From the NCBI RefSeq assembly GCF_933775445.1, contig NC_065876.1, positions 22,134,001-22,198,000 of the forward strand: DNA of 64,000 nt, read 5' to 3'. Positions 1-10,801 of the stretch are shown in pieces. The translations under genes were made by a program, and so were the position numbers. The notes under the pieces are model-generated. The model did not search any database, had not been told where the DNA came from, and worked only from the letters and a program-made list of their open reading frames with translations. Every line of letters begins with the position of its first letter. Position 1 is the stretch's first letter. The DNA comes from Argentina anserina. Lineage: Eukaryota; Streptophyta; Magnoliopsida; Rosales; Rosaceae.

Positions 1-15
1 ATATAGACTCTAACA

Positions 16-200
16 CTATGATGAGTTAAATCTCCGTCTTACACTGTTGTTGTTCAAAGTCATAAGAATATGGATAGAGCTGCTCCTAGTTAAGTAGATA
101 ACAATATGATCTGATTCGATCCTCATTTGTGTGCCAAAGTTTTTTAACAAAAGTTGCATATATTTTGGTACACCAGATTTATTTCCGGATATAAATAAGA
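16..200 (-). pseudogene. F-box gene 3' fragment (relic)
   Basis: This piece matches the 3' part of the intact F-box gene at 3733-5022. The DNA around 45-85 is nearly identical to 3832-3870, which encodes SIYSYDFEQQQ. Reading leftwards on the minus strand, the fragment gives an MRIESDHIV-like stretch aligned to LRIKGNIIF, then SSSIHI aligned to SSIYSY. A 2-base insertion then shifts the frame, so the FEQQQ part is read in another frame. An open frame runs from 474 to 16, but its upstream part has no F-box similarity that I can see. It is either a dispersed duplicate or the decayed end of a tandem F-box copy cut by the window edge. Confidence 0.6.
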
Positions 201-2385
201 TTTGGGGTCTGCCTGTATTAGACATCATGTATCTCTTGAATAGCATATGATTTGGATGAAGTTTTTTTTTTATTGAATGATTTGGCTGAAGTTGCATATT
301 ATAATACCAAGATTTATGCGCAACACAAATTAATACATAATTGTTTACCTGCTGGTTGCTGCAAATTGCGAAAGGCTTGCCATGGAGATTCATTGTAAAA
401 TTAAATGTCACGCACACCATTGTAATGCATTTTCTGATAGTGTAACTCCAATGTGAGGTAGGGTAGTAAATCATTTAGTGAAAGGAAATCAATATAGTTC
501 CAAACTGCATAAATAAATAATTCCTGATTGCATGAATTGATGTCAGCAATTCCATACATCAAAATTACCTAATAAAATGCAGCAAATAAGCAGAGATATT
601 AAGAAAATGTAAGTACCTATGCAAATATAAAAGCGAGAAACAAGTCACCAGACAGTAGACAAGTGCCAAACGAAACGATTGAGGACACTGAATTTTTAAA
701 CCCACCTCTCCAAACTTTCAAGTCGTTTGTTCTTCAAGTTCCTTTTCTTGTCCTTCGCCATAAGTCGGATGGTGTGGGAGATGTGGAAAAGAAGTCTAGC
801 AATCGCCATTCTTGGAGGTTTTCCGGGGACTATGTGACATGGAATGTAGAATGTCACGAAATATATTTTCAATATATATGCACAAAATATATTTATTTTT
901 AAATTTCAGACGATGTAAGGTAACTACAATATTTATATTTAGATGAAATCTTTTGATAAGATTCTTTTGGTTTTTTCTGAAAGAGAATATTCTTTTGTTA
1001 GGGTATAATCGATTTAAGGGGATATGTAAGGTAATAAATGTTATTTTTCCTAGAGTATACATATCTTAATTAATATCATATTTAATACAATTATGTCGAT
1101 GATAATATTTCTAGTGACAAATATGTCAAGATTCATGACTTTCTTATTTAACTAATTTCATTTACGATGAATTAATAACTATAACTAATTAATAAAATTA
1201 CCATATAGGCACCCCACACACATATATATGTATATATTTCAATCATACTTTATATATATCGTATTTTTTATTATATTTTAAAAGCATTTTGAAAAAATAA
1301 ATGATATAATAATTATAATTTTTTATAATAATTTAAAGTCGTTGGATTAATAAAGATAAGATTGTATTTTCATTCAAAAATGACATTTTGTGATTATTGT
1401 AATTGCTGACATGACAAGGTGACGTAACATACCACATGAGATTGTGGCGCCGGATTTGACGCCATATTATGGCGCTAAAACATTTTCCGCCTGGTATATA
1501 GGCTACACTTGGATTCAAAATTTCTCTTGTATTTGGGCGCTTTCACAGTTATGTTTCTAATACTATGCAACTATTTTCTCTGCATCTTGAACCTTGAAAC
1601 TGGTTTTGAAACCTGGGAAGCAGATGACAGCAAAAAAACATCATTAACTAATCAAAAGAAGAGGGCAACAAACTAAACTATCAACAACTATATTAAAAGA
1701 AGCATCAAAGCTACCTGTGATGTAACCATGGTTCTTTCCCTGGATTTTATGATTTTATGATTTTATCTGTAGATTATCAGCATGACAGCATGGTCAACAA
1801 TAGAACCCGTAAAAGCCTACACAGATTGAGGGATAAATACAGTACAAACTGAAACAATATTTAGCGGGTCAAGTAAAAGGCATTCAATTACATACTTTCT
1901 CTGTCAAACTTTGGTTTTGAACTCTCAATAGGATCCTGCAATATCAACGGACAAACTATAAGCATGATTTGGTGCAAGGTAATATGTTTCAACGCACTCT
2001 TGTGTAGAATTATGAGCCATGCAGGGAAGTTAATGCTCAAGCTATAGTTAGCGGCAAAACTCTTTATAATTTTCAAAAGCATATGGTGGTCAATGAGACA
2101 TGCTTTGTTCAAACTAAGGTGAAGCCAAAGGTCTGACTTATTATTTAGACAAATGTTGAGCTAATAAAAGGCTTGAAATTGTGAGGTGGTGGTGTCTTTC
2201 AGAGGCTAATGTAGGCATGTAGCCAATGAAAAAGGTATCAAGAGTTTTCAGCCATATGACCTGAAAACATTTGGACTTATAAGTGGCTATGATAGCTCAA
2301 ACATGACAAGTGCCCAAATGTTTGGACTGATAAGTGGCTTTCTCTCTCAGCTATATGTAGTGCAAGCTGGTGCTACCCTCAAGAA
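201..2385. other. AT-rich intergenic stretch, no gene recognised
   Basis: No coding similarity is recognised. A minus-strand ORF at 696-809 encodes a basic 37-aa peptide starting MAIARLLFHISH; it could be an exon of something or chance. Between about 1420 and 1505 a promoter-like cluster occurs on the plus strand (TGACGTAA, several GGCGCC/GACGCC-type motifs, then TATATAG), with no clear gene behind it. Confidence 0.4.
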
Positions 2386-2951
2386 TTGCAATGTGTGAGC
2401 AAGTTTCAGAGGCCGAGGATAGTTCAAAACAACACCATCACCATAAAGTGGAACCCTCCACCTTTGAACACTCTAAAAATCAAGTTTGATGGTTCGGTTC
2501 GAAGTGACTCTGCTGCTTGCGGCTTTGTTATTTGCGACTGTAATGCAAGGCCACTGCTTGCAGCAACTAGAACTGTTGGGAAGACGACAGTACCGGCGGC
2601 TGAAGCTCTAGCCCTTAGAGATAGCCTTGTCATTGCAAAAGATAGAGGTTACCGCAATCTGGAGGTTGAAGGTGATTCAAAACTTGTAATTAATGCAATC
2701 AATAGTGTTTTGGAGTTACGTGGCGTCATTTAGCATTGTGGAAGACATTAGAACTCTAGCTACATGTTTTGATTCAGTTTCTTTCAAACATGTTTATAGA
2801 AAAAGCAAACTTTGTTATTGATGTTGTAGCAAACCTTGGTCATTCTCATTGCCAAGGGACTAGTTGGTTGGATAGGGTTCCTAATGACGCTTCTAATGCC
2901 TTATTATTTGATATTGTACAATGTGGATGCGCTAGAAGCTCCTCTATCTAA
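2386..2951 (+). pseudogene. RNase H-like domain (LINE-type RVT_3), frameshifted
   Basis: The first frame (2386-2733) carries the plant RNase H-like domain often found at the C-terminus of non-LTR retrotransposon proteins and in stand-alone copies. Seen here are KFDGS (Asp about residue 35), AAEALALRDSL (Glu about 73) and EVEGDSKLV (Asp about 97). After about 2715 the similarity continues in a second frame (VEDIRTLATCF, SFKHVYRK), then from about 2800 in a third (KANFVIDVVANLGH), which holds the expected fourth acidic residue. Two frameshifts make it a relic. No reverse transcriptase or endonuclease part is visible upstream, so this is either a 5'-truncated LINE or a decayed RNase H-like gene. 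A TTA-repeat tract lies about 175 bp downstream. Confidence 0.8.
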
Positions 2952-3124
2952 TGCAGTTCTTTTCGCATAAAAAAAACTGCAAACTGTGGAACTTGTTTCT
3001 GAGCTTATAATTGAGGGAACGAGAACATGGATTCCAGAAAAAATATTGCTGAAAGAATGCCGAGTATACCACTCAGTAGACCAACTTGTGAAGATCAAAC
3101 CATCAGGAATCCAGAAAAAAAGTG

Positions 3125-3125
<1 letters not shown>

Positions 3126-3164
<39 letters not shown>

Positions 3165-3166
3165 TT
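3126..3166. repeat. (TTA)n microsatellite
   Basis: About 13 near-perfect TTA/TAT units follow the RNase H relic. The poly-Leu and poly-Ile runs in conceptual translations here are artefacts of this tract. Confidence 0.95.
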
Positions 3167-3732
3167 TCAGTTTAAACCAATTGCAAGAAAGCAAGTCCTA
3201 GCTCATGTCCTGTCATATTATACACAAGCACTTCTTCAATACGCTATATCAGAAATAAAAAACACAAGATCACAGTTAGTTGGAAAATGGTGTGCTCAGT
3301 GATGATATCAAACACTCTCATGTGCACTCGTATTTTTAATGAAATAGCACATGGTTTAGCTGCTAGCCTTAAAAGATAACTATGCCTCTAATTTGGAGGA
3401 TAATCCACCGGATTGTATTGTGAATCTTCTCCAGTATCACTCCTTCAAATTCCAGTGAGTCCTATACTGAAATTTATTTGATTTTCTTCAAAAGAAAAAG
3501 GTTTTCATCTCCAGTTGATCCCTGGGAAATGGGAAAGGGGGGGGGGGGGGAACATAAATATTACAACATATAAGCAAAATTATATGCGCACTTATATAGA
3601 ATAATGGACAATCGATGCTCAAATAGAAAGGGCGATGTACATATATAGTGAAGAAAATTTCAGGTTCCAACTAGGCATATAAAAGTAGAGAGAAATTCAA
3701 GCATATAGAAAATCATACTCAATTGCAGTGAG
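3167..3732. other. intergenic; contains a G14 run
   Basis: No gene is recognised. A run of 14 G lies at 3537-3550. The stretch is the 3' flank of the minus-strand F-box gene. Confidence 0.5.
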
Positions 3733-5022
3733 TCAGTCAAAGATGTCCGCAGTTGCTTGCATCCAAGTTACAAGGCTATTGACATGAGGCAGGTATGAAA
3801 CAGAAGGATTAACCTTCCCAATCTTTGTCATCTGTTGTTGTTCAAAGTCATAAGAATAGATAGAGCTGCCTTTCTCTCTACGGAAAATAATATTTCCCTT
3901 GATTCTTAAACTGCAAAGGGGAACCATGCGTGTTATGGTATCCAGTGTGATAGTGTGTTGCTTTGACCATCCCTCCCCAAATAAACCCTTCAAGATCCAA
4001 ATGTCAATGCAGGTCTCCTCCTGAGTGACAAAACCTATCGAGCCACCAATTTCAATAATCCTATCATGAAATCCGCCACCTAAAGGGAGAGGTGTTTGGT
4101 GAAACTTCTCCTTCTCAACTTCCATGGACACTATATAATTGCTTCGCTCAAAATGAGGAATCCAGTGCAAAGCTCCGATTAGTGAAACAGGTGTCAGTCC
4201 AAACCCATTACGAAAGAGTCCGAATGAAGGAAAGTTGACCCCTCGCCATGTTTTCTTATAGGGGCCAAGGATCTCACAATGAGCATTGCCCAACTCATCC
4301 AAAAATAAGTGGACTATTTTAAACTCACCAGTTACATCGCTCATTGCAAAACCATATGATTCTTCATATCGACGAAGGGGCAAGGTACCCAATGGAAGTG
4401 CAATCCTCTTCTTAGTCACAGGATTCAAAACTATAACTCCTCCCTTCTTCAATTTGTTGTCAAGTAATATTAAACCATTGCAGGTGGCTTTGATGTTATC
4501 GCTCAAGCAACATAAACTGTATTCTCCAATGTCACACTCACCATTTTCAAATCGTATAAACTGAACACAGTTTGTTGGAGAATTCAAGGCTGGGTGACCG
4601 AAAATAGGGAGACTATTTGGGTCAAGAAGTTTTGATTCAACTGGTACTGTGTTTCGTGTCTCCTGTAGGGTAGATGTCATAGGATCAGGGTACAACCTTT
4701 CCTTTTCTCCCATTTTTACCTTCCTAGATATAAGGTGCAAATTTTTCTTCCCGACTGGTGTTAAGAAAACCAAAACAGATTCAGATCGTTGAAGATGAGC
4801 ATCAATGAATTTGGGGTTTTTAACTATATTATACCATGGTTTGCATACAAACCTCAACCGTTGAAGAGAATCAGCAGGAAGTCGTGCAAGGATGTTTGAG
4901 ATACAGTCCTTTGGGATATATGACAGTTGTGCTCGCTTTTCCTCTTCCTCTATTTTCCTCTTCAATAACCTCTCCTCTACAATCTTTAATAGGCCTGAAC
5001 TCTTACTTCTTGTCACCATCAT
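3733..5022 (-). CDS. F-box protein with F-box-associated domain
   Basis: This is a single-exon frame of 429 codons. Residues about 33-78 form an F-box (SYIPKDCISNILARLP, then LQRLRFVCKPWY and NPKFIDAHLQ), the motif that binds SKP1 in SCF ubiquitin ligases. The rest follows the plant F-box-associated layout: CNGLILL near 181, LNPVTKKRIALPLG near 199, then GEFKIVHLF, a central ALHWI motif and a C-terminal SIYSYDFEQQQ. The target is presumably bound by this C-terminal part but cannot be predicted. The start is ATGATG; a basic, charged stretch (about residues 4-31) precedes the F-box. Length fits the family, which is usually 350-450 aa and often intronless. A partial copy lies at the window start, suggesting local duplication. 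No frame damage is seen. Confidence 0.9.
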   Translation of the reverse strand: MMVTRSKSSGLLKIVEERLLKRKIEEEEKRAQLSYIPKDCISNILARLPADSLQRLRFVCKPWYNIVKNPKFIDAHLQRSESVLVFLTPVGKKNLHLISRKVKMGEKERLYPDPMTSTLQETRNTVPVESKLLDPNSLPIFGHPALNSPTNCVQFIRFENGECDIGEYSLCCLSDNIKATCNGLILLDNKLKKGGVIVLNPVTKKRIALPLGTLPLRRYEESYGFAMSDVTGEFKIVHLFLDELGNAHCEILGPYKKTWRGVNFPSFGLFRNGFGLTPVSLIGALHWIPHFERSNYIVSMEVEKEKFHQTPLPLGGGFHDRIIEIGGSIGFVTQEETCIDIWILKGLFGEGWSKQHTITLDTITRMVPLCSLRIKGNIIFRREKGSSIYSYDFEQQQMTKIGKVNPSVSYLPHVNSLVTWMQATADIFD

Positions 5023-6706
5023 GGATCTTCAATTTTATCAAATTCTTACCTATTCATAAAATGATCAAATTACATACCTTTCTTCTTTTAGATGAATGAA
5101 AACTTAGGAAAGAGAAACAGATACGAGAAAGAGGATACATAATTTTCTTTGAATTGAATGATAATACAAGAAAAGTAGGATTCATAGAAAGAGAAACAGA
5201 GCAATAGGGAAGACAAATAGATATATTGGGGAACATAAAGGAGAGAGAGCCAAGCTTCATGGACATTAATTATTTATCAATCTGCAATCTTCAAGTCTGT
5301 CCAACAACTACAATGTCTATTATCTACAAAGACTGAAGTATCTTTAATGATAATACACAATATCTAATAAAAATATGCTAAACTGAAATATTGATACAAG
5401 ATTCTTAACAAACAATCCAAAAGTACTTTACTTCTTTGAATATATTCTCTACCAATGACACTATCAAATAAAATGAAACGCGCATATATTCTATTTTGTC
5501 ACATAAATAGAGCATGACATAGAAGTGAAAACAGAAAATCACTGTACTATGTTCAAAAGGAAACATTACCATAACCTATTATATCTTCTCTCTCTACATT
5601 CAGTTAATTTCTATTTGATCTTATTAGTAACCAAGTAATTACAAAAGCTCAAAATGTTAACACAGATAAACCCACACAAGTTTTTCTCTCACTTTCTTTA
5701 CTTGTAGGTCTTGTGAGGACTCCTTAACCCAGATATTTCTAAATGCCACTGGAATCAGTGGTATGTGTGTTTCCTATGATTCCTCTCAGCATCCTTCCCC
5801 AGTGACTGTCATTGTACAGGTGAGGAGAAAGGCAGGACCATACATCAAATCAGGAACTCTAGGTGTCTATTGTCTACTGCATTATGTCCTAAAACAGAAC
5901 TCACTACCATCCATTACCGAAAGACAAAGTTGATCACCTCTTTTCAGAATAAAGTTCAAACCTTTAATTAAGGAAGCATATGTTTCTTTACACAAAGGCC
6001 AAGTCTTTTAGGATCAGGCTAGTGATTCTTAAACCACTTCAATTTGCAACTAGTTTCTTGACTCTTGATGAGTAGAAACAATTATAACAGACTCCTATAC
6101 ACTGGATGTATTCGCAACTAAAAGGACTTCCCAAATGGAGTTGGGAGGCCATCTGATCATGGTTATGTCCCAGTCTTAAGCAATTCATTTGGACCTCATC
6201 ACATCATATAGCATAGTGCTTCCACAAAGAGAACTACCCTAGAGTTTCCTGCACTTCTCCAAGAGCTTAGGCTCGAGGTTCGAGTCAGGGTCATTGGAAG
6301 CATACAATCGGGGTGTGTCATCATGATCAACTATAAGATTAAACCCATAAAAAAAGTTCATAATACTGATCCATCCTAAAGACTCAATTTTTATAACAAA
6401 GTATAGTTCAGACACGATCACAATCACAAACCAAATCAAAACAAGTCGAAAAAGCAGAAACATGTCGACAATTCACAAAACCCACAAGATGATCAGAGAG
6501 TTTGGAAGATAAAAGAGGAAGAAAGTAGCGTGTACCTGAACGAAGATAACAGATGATCGGAGGAAAGGGCTATGAGCAGGAAAGGCTCCTCCTTTAGAAC
6601 TCTCCATTCGATTTCTCTCTGGCCTAAACTGTTTTGCTTTGGAGGCTTTTTGAAGTCCTCGTCCCCTCGCCTTTATCGTACCAAGTGTCCAAGTCACCCT
6701 TTTTTA
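5023..6706. other. 5' flank of the F-box gene, no other gene recognised
   Basis: AT-rich and without recognisable coding similarity. It may contain 5'-UTR exon(s) of the F-box gene (see 6538-6609). A run of codons at about 6239-6300 (minus) ends in LLEKCRKL and is not recognised. Confidence 0.35.
6538..6609 (-). other. candidate first/leader exon upstream of the F-box gene
   Basis: On the minus strand an ATG opens a 24-codon frame beginning MESSKGGAFPAHS that ends exactly at a CAG|GTACAC splice donor. GC content is higher than in the flanks. It could be the 5' exon of the F-box transcript or of a lost gene. The only support is the donor site and composition. Confidence 0.25.
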
Positions 6707-7738
6707 GTAGTGCACTATGAAGCACGGACACGGACACGGACACGATTGTCCGTATTTGACACGATTCGATACGTTAATACGACATATTAAAATTTTATTA
6801 GACACGGACACGTAGTGGACACGCTAATTAAATATTATTTTAATATATATAAATATAAAAATACCTAATAGAAAAATTATTGAAACATACTATATTTAAT
6901 TAATACATATATTCTTGGGCATACATTGATATATATATATATATATATAGGTAATAGAAAATAGGGCCATGTGAGGGATGTACGGGCAGCAGTTGGATCA
7001 GCTTTAGTCAAATTACACGGCCAAGATTAAGTCACCACGATTTACTCCAACTTGCAGACTTTCTAATTTCCTCTCGTTTCAATTCTCATCCAATTCGCAT
7101 CTGATCAATTCATCCAATCCTCTATGAATCAAGCGTGTTTTCCTTTGGCAGGAAGTAATCCATGAGGTAATCAATCTATTCATACCAATAGTGACAGCAA
7201 TTCTTTGTGTCAGCTGAACAATTATACCTTGATTTCTCCATTAGTTTCAACCATTTCAAACTTACCCAGAACCTCAACCTTTTTTGTACCCATTCCCAAT
7301 CGACCCTAACTTATAACCTAGCCGTTGAACTCCTATAACCCAAAAGTCCCTGACCATTCCAAGAAAAATCACTGTATAAATGTATAATTGTTGTTCCAGA
7401 TGGAGGAGTAAGGTAAAAGTGAGCGGTTATAGGAACATGTTCAGTTGGGTGTGAAGAAATTCAATCCCCTTTCTTTGTTTCGTTTCCAATGTGTTCGATT
7501 GGGCATGAAGGAACATCGCTATGTTGATCTGAAGAGAGAGAAGAGAACCCAGCAAGAGTAACTCGTGTCCTTGGCGTGTCTATTTAGGATAAAGACGTGT
7601 CTAAGCCGTGTCCGACCAACAGTCGCGTATCCGTGCGTATTTGAACGTGTCCAAGCGTATTCGTGTCCGTATCCGTGTCCGTGTCGGATACGCGATACGT
7701 GACTAGCTTGCCGTGTCCATGCTTCTTAGGTAGTGCAC
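6707..7738. mobile_element. non-autonomous Mutator-like element (MULE), 1014 bp plus 9-bp TSD
   Basis: A 9-bp direct repeat, GTAGTGCAC, stands at 6707-6715 and again at 7730-7738. Between them the element begins TATGAAGCACGGACACGG and ends, on the opposite strand, CTAAGAAGCATGGACACGG, giving inverted ends that share GAAGCAYGGACACGG. Subterminal DNA on both sides is packed with CGGACA/CGTGTCC repeats over roughly 100 bp. A 9-bp TSD is the hallmark of Mutator-like elements. No transposase is visible; the interior (about 6960-7560) has no recognised coding content, though a captured gene fragment cannot be excluded. A (TA)n tract lies at 6930-6949. It sits about 100 bp upstream of the candidate leader exon of the F-box gene, matching the known 5'-end preference of MULEs. 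Confidence 0.85.
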
Positions 7739-7757
7739 AACTCTGAAACTTCGTATG

Positions 7758-8404
7758 CTTCCTACTTTACCTAATTTTGTTTTTTGGGGAATGAAACAAT
7801 TTCATTTGGCATATCAAGCCATTAAGAGCACACGACTCTATGATCACAAGGAATCAAGGATCACCCTTAGCATGCGGTAGCTATTAGATAACATAAAACA
7901 AAAACTAAAAACGCAATATAAGATCGAGATCCACTAAACTACATCACCCATAGGAATGAGCATCATTAAAGAAAATAAAATAAAAACTACGGGCCAAAAT
8001 ACAACCTAACTAGTTGACCCAACCTAGGCCCTCCTCCATGGATCTCCAAAGATCAACTGCCCAAATTCAGCCACTGGCCGCCACCGCCTTTTGACCGCAA
8101 ATCACTATCCACAGTAGAAGAAAACTCGCCACCCATCAAAATTCAACCTAGCAAAGAAAAACATCAAGATCCAATCTGGATTGAAGAATCAACCCAGACA
8201 TGATCCGATGTCAAACCCACACCGGTACTAGCCTGTCATATCCGATGTCAAACCCACACCGGTAACTCAGAAATGACACCACAACATAGACACCAAACTG
8301 TGGCCTCTGCAAAATAAAATAAAAACATAATAGCAACGCCTGCCGAACTCGAAGGAGTCTCCCTCTGTTGATCCACCACCAAACGCCTTCCTACTTTACC
8401 TAAT
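7758..8404 (-). mobile_element. 5'-truncated LINE 3' end with 18-bp TSD
   Basis: An 18-bp direct repeat, CTTCCTACTTTACCTAAT, is at 7758-7775 and 8387-8404. The 611 bp between them starts with a T-rich stretch (TTTGTTTTTTGGGG), which is the complement of an A-rich tail, so the element lies on the minus strand. A long TSD, an A-rich end and no inverted repeats indicate target-primed reverse transcription. No ORF remains; the insert looks like LINE 3' UTR. It contains an internal direct duplication of about 22 bp around CGATGTCAAACCCACACC (about 8197-8264). Confidence 0.75.
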
Positions 8405-8694
8405 CAAGTGAATTTGACTCGTGTTTATGACAAGTTTACCTCATTCGTCTTTCAAATTAAAAGTTGGGTTTTTCAATCAATCTTCATTGATGAATATAAT
8501 TGGGAAGAAGATAATGAAGTTCAATAATAGGCTTCACATTCAATTACATGAGCAAATTCGCAAGGTTTGGCAAATAATATAAGAAGCTCTAATTACTTTA
8601 CAAGAGTTGCACGCCAAAATGCTAATATAACGTTACAAGACAATTAAAACCAGGCATCCCTTCTGCAAAAACAAAAAAACAAACGTCTTCTTTA
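8405..8694. other. unique spacer between two insertions
   Basis: Nothing recognised. This is host DNA between the LINE fragment and the PIF/Harbinger element. Confidence 0.4.
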
Positions 8695-8898
8695 GAGCAT
8701 CCGCACCCATAAATTGCATTTGCTCAAGCAAATGGTAGGGCCAGAAGCAAATTTTGCTTCAAGCAAATCGATTTCATATTTTGCTCAAGCAAATCGATTT
8801 TTTCACACACCCATTTACAATTTGCTTGAGCAATTCAATTTTGTCTTGTTGTGAAATAATTAATTTTTTTACCAGATATATTTACAACCAATAATAAT

Positions 8899-9125
8899 GT
8901 GCCACGTGTCATTATCGACTCGATATTATTCAAAATTTCCGATAAGATTTTCGACTAATAGATCATTGACAGGTGTCACTGTCACGTGTCATTGTCGCTA
9001 AAATAATTGGAGCAGATTTCCGATAAGATTTTTGACTAGTAGAGAATTGACACGTGTCACTGTCAGCAAAATAATTGGACCAAATTTCTGATAAGATTTT
9101 CGACCAATTTGCTATAAAAACGTCT
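8899..9125 (+). promoter_or_regulatory. repeat-containing promoter of the Harbinger transposase
   Basis: Three imperfect copies of a 60-80 bp unit lie in tandem. Each has an ACGTG/GGTGTCACT core (CACGTGTCA in two) and GATAAGATTTTCGACYA. They end at a TATA box (CTATAAAAACG, about 9111-9121), about 80 bp before the transposase ATG at 9193. G-box-like ACGTG cores suggest the element could respond to bZIP or bHLH factors; that is inference. Confidence 0.55.
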
Positions 9126-9192
9126 AATATCACTCATTATAACTCATCCTTCAATCTAAACACTTAGCAACATTTCCTTGTTCATCACTCTG

Positions 9193-9580
9193 ATGAATCC
9201 TTTCAGCTTCCACAATTTTTTCAGGCGGAGACAACGTCAACAAGAAGAGGATGACGATATGGGGCAATCATTCGTGAATCAGGTGGTCATGGTGGAAGCA
9301 CAACACGATGATGAATCAACACGACCAAGCGGTTCACGTCGCGGTAAAAAAACCGAATAAGCCACGTCAAAGGCTATCTAGGGGACACAATCTCATGGAA
9401 GATTACTTCATCAAACGTCCAATTTTCGACGCTCAAGACTTTCGTCGGAGGTACAGGATGAGCAGAGACCGGACGATTGTCCAATTTTATTTCTCGAAAA
9501 ATCTCAACCATTGTCCAATTTTATTTCTCGAAAAATTTAAATTACATAAAATGACGAGCCAAGCCCATATTTATTCTTAG
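9193..9580 (+). pseudogene. PIF/Harbinger transposase N-terminus, truncated
   Basis: The ATG at 9193 opens MNPFSFHNFFRRRQRQQ with an acidic patch. Around 9345-9360, at an A7 run, the reading has to shift frame to continue as RLSRGHNLMEDYF and FDAQDFRRRYRMSRDR. The latter motif typifies the N-terminal region of plant Harbinger transposases (ML..YF...P.Y....FRRRFRM). The catalytic DDE part is absent: soon after RMSRDR the DNA contains a duplicated TTGTCCAATTTTATTTCTCG and then unrelated AT-rich sequence. The remaining protein could not transpose. Confidence 0.75.
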
Positions 9581-9671
9581 TACAATACTATAACTACTAT
9601 GGAAAAAGCACGCGATTTGGGTGATAACAATCCGAATATGTTTCATCGGTAGGTTGATCTTGACTAGCTTC

Positions 9672-10801
9672 TCATTCATTAAGGATTGCTAGTTTCCTCT
9701 TGGTAAAATACATTTTCGAGATTGGGGTCATAGCCTCCAAATCCATTGTCATGATCCTTGTGTCATTCTCTTGTTTCTTCAATCGTAACTCTTCTTCCGC
9801 CCTTGCTTCTTTTCGCTTTTGAATGTCTATGTACTCCGCATATTAATTAAGCTCACTTTCATTATGGGCTAGCCTCTTGGTATGCCATGATGCTTGGTCA
9901 CTTGCAATGGTATGCAAAACCTCCACCCGTTGCTCAATATGAGTCTTACCCTGTTTCTTTTGGCGCCTAGCTTCCTTTGCCGCCTTGGTTCCCATTGGTT
10001 TAGGTGGACTCGATGGAGCTGCCGTGTTGCTTTGAGGTGTCTCATTCAATTGGTCGTCATCCAAATTGATGGTTGGAGATGATTCAGTTGCGGAAGGAGT
10101 ACCGTGGTAACTACTTGTATATGGAGATGGAGTAGTAGGTAGCACCGCAACGAAAGATGGATGATCTTTAACCACTTCCCAACATTCAAAGTGTGTAAAC
10201 TTTTTCTTCTTGGCATTATAGTAACATGATTGAGCTTGTCGTTCCTGATGTAAAAAACTTATATTAGGTATTTATTTAATTACATAATTTAAATAAATTA
10301 AATAAAACAAATAATGTAACAAATTAGATATATTAAAACAAATAATATAAACAATGCTACATATTTAAACAAATTAAATAAAATAAATAATGTAAACAAA
10401 ATTAGATATATTAAAATAATTAAATATGTAAACAATGCTACATATTTAAACAAATTAGATATAAATTACATAATTTAATTCATATAATCAAATAAAAATT
10501 ATAATATATGATAACACAATGTACTTACTTCGTCCATTAGCGAAGTGCCGCTAGCTATACGTTGTCGTGATGCCGCCAAACATTCGCCCCATTTTTGCAA
10601 GAGTAGCTTGAACTTGTTGTAGTGAGAAGCGAGCGCGATTCGGGTCCTTGGCTCCTTCGGAGGTTTCTCACCCGGTGCTAGCACCCAATTTTGCATATAA
10701 TCGCCATGAATTGTCTCCCACAATTTGTCCCTCTTTTGTTTGTTACCGTCATATTCATCAATGCTGTGAAATTTGTTGTGCACAAATTGGTGTGAGTTCA
10801 T
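9672..10801 (-). pseudogene. Harbinger ORF1 (Myb/trihelix-like DNA-binding protein) with one nonsense codon
   Basis: Exon 1 is 10801-10529 (MNSHQFVHNKFHSIDEY, then KRDKLWETIHGDYMQNW, a helix-turn-helix-like trihelix segment) and ends MDE|GTAAGT. Exon 2 starts at 10244 after ..CATCAG and reads ERQAQSCYYNAKKKKFTHFE, CWEVVKDHPSF, a Pro/Ser-rich linker, then a charged coiled region. A TAA at 9843-9845 interrupts after SELN, but the frame stays open beyond it (YAEYIDIQKRKEARAEEELR) to a TGA at 9672-9674. Without the nonsense codon it would have about 280 residues. In PIF/Harbinger elements this protein assists transposase nuclear import and DNA binding. A TATAAATA box lies only about 20 bp upstream of the ATG (about 10816-10823). 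Confidence 0.75.

Noticed and set aside
2904..3201. ORFs with poly-Asn, poly-Leu or poly-Ile runs
   Set aside because: Products of the (TTA)n microsatellite.
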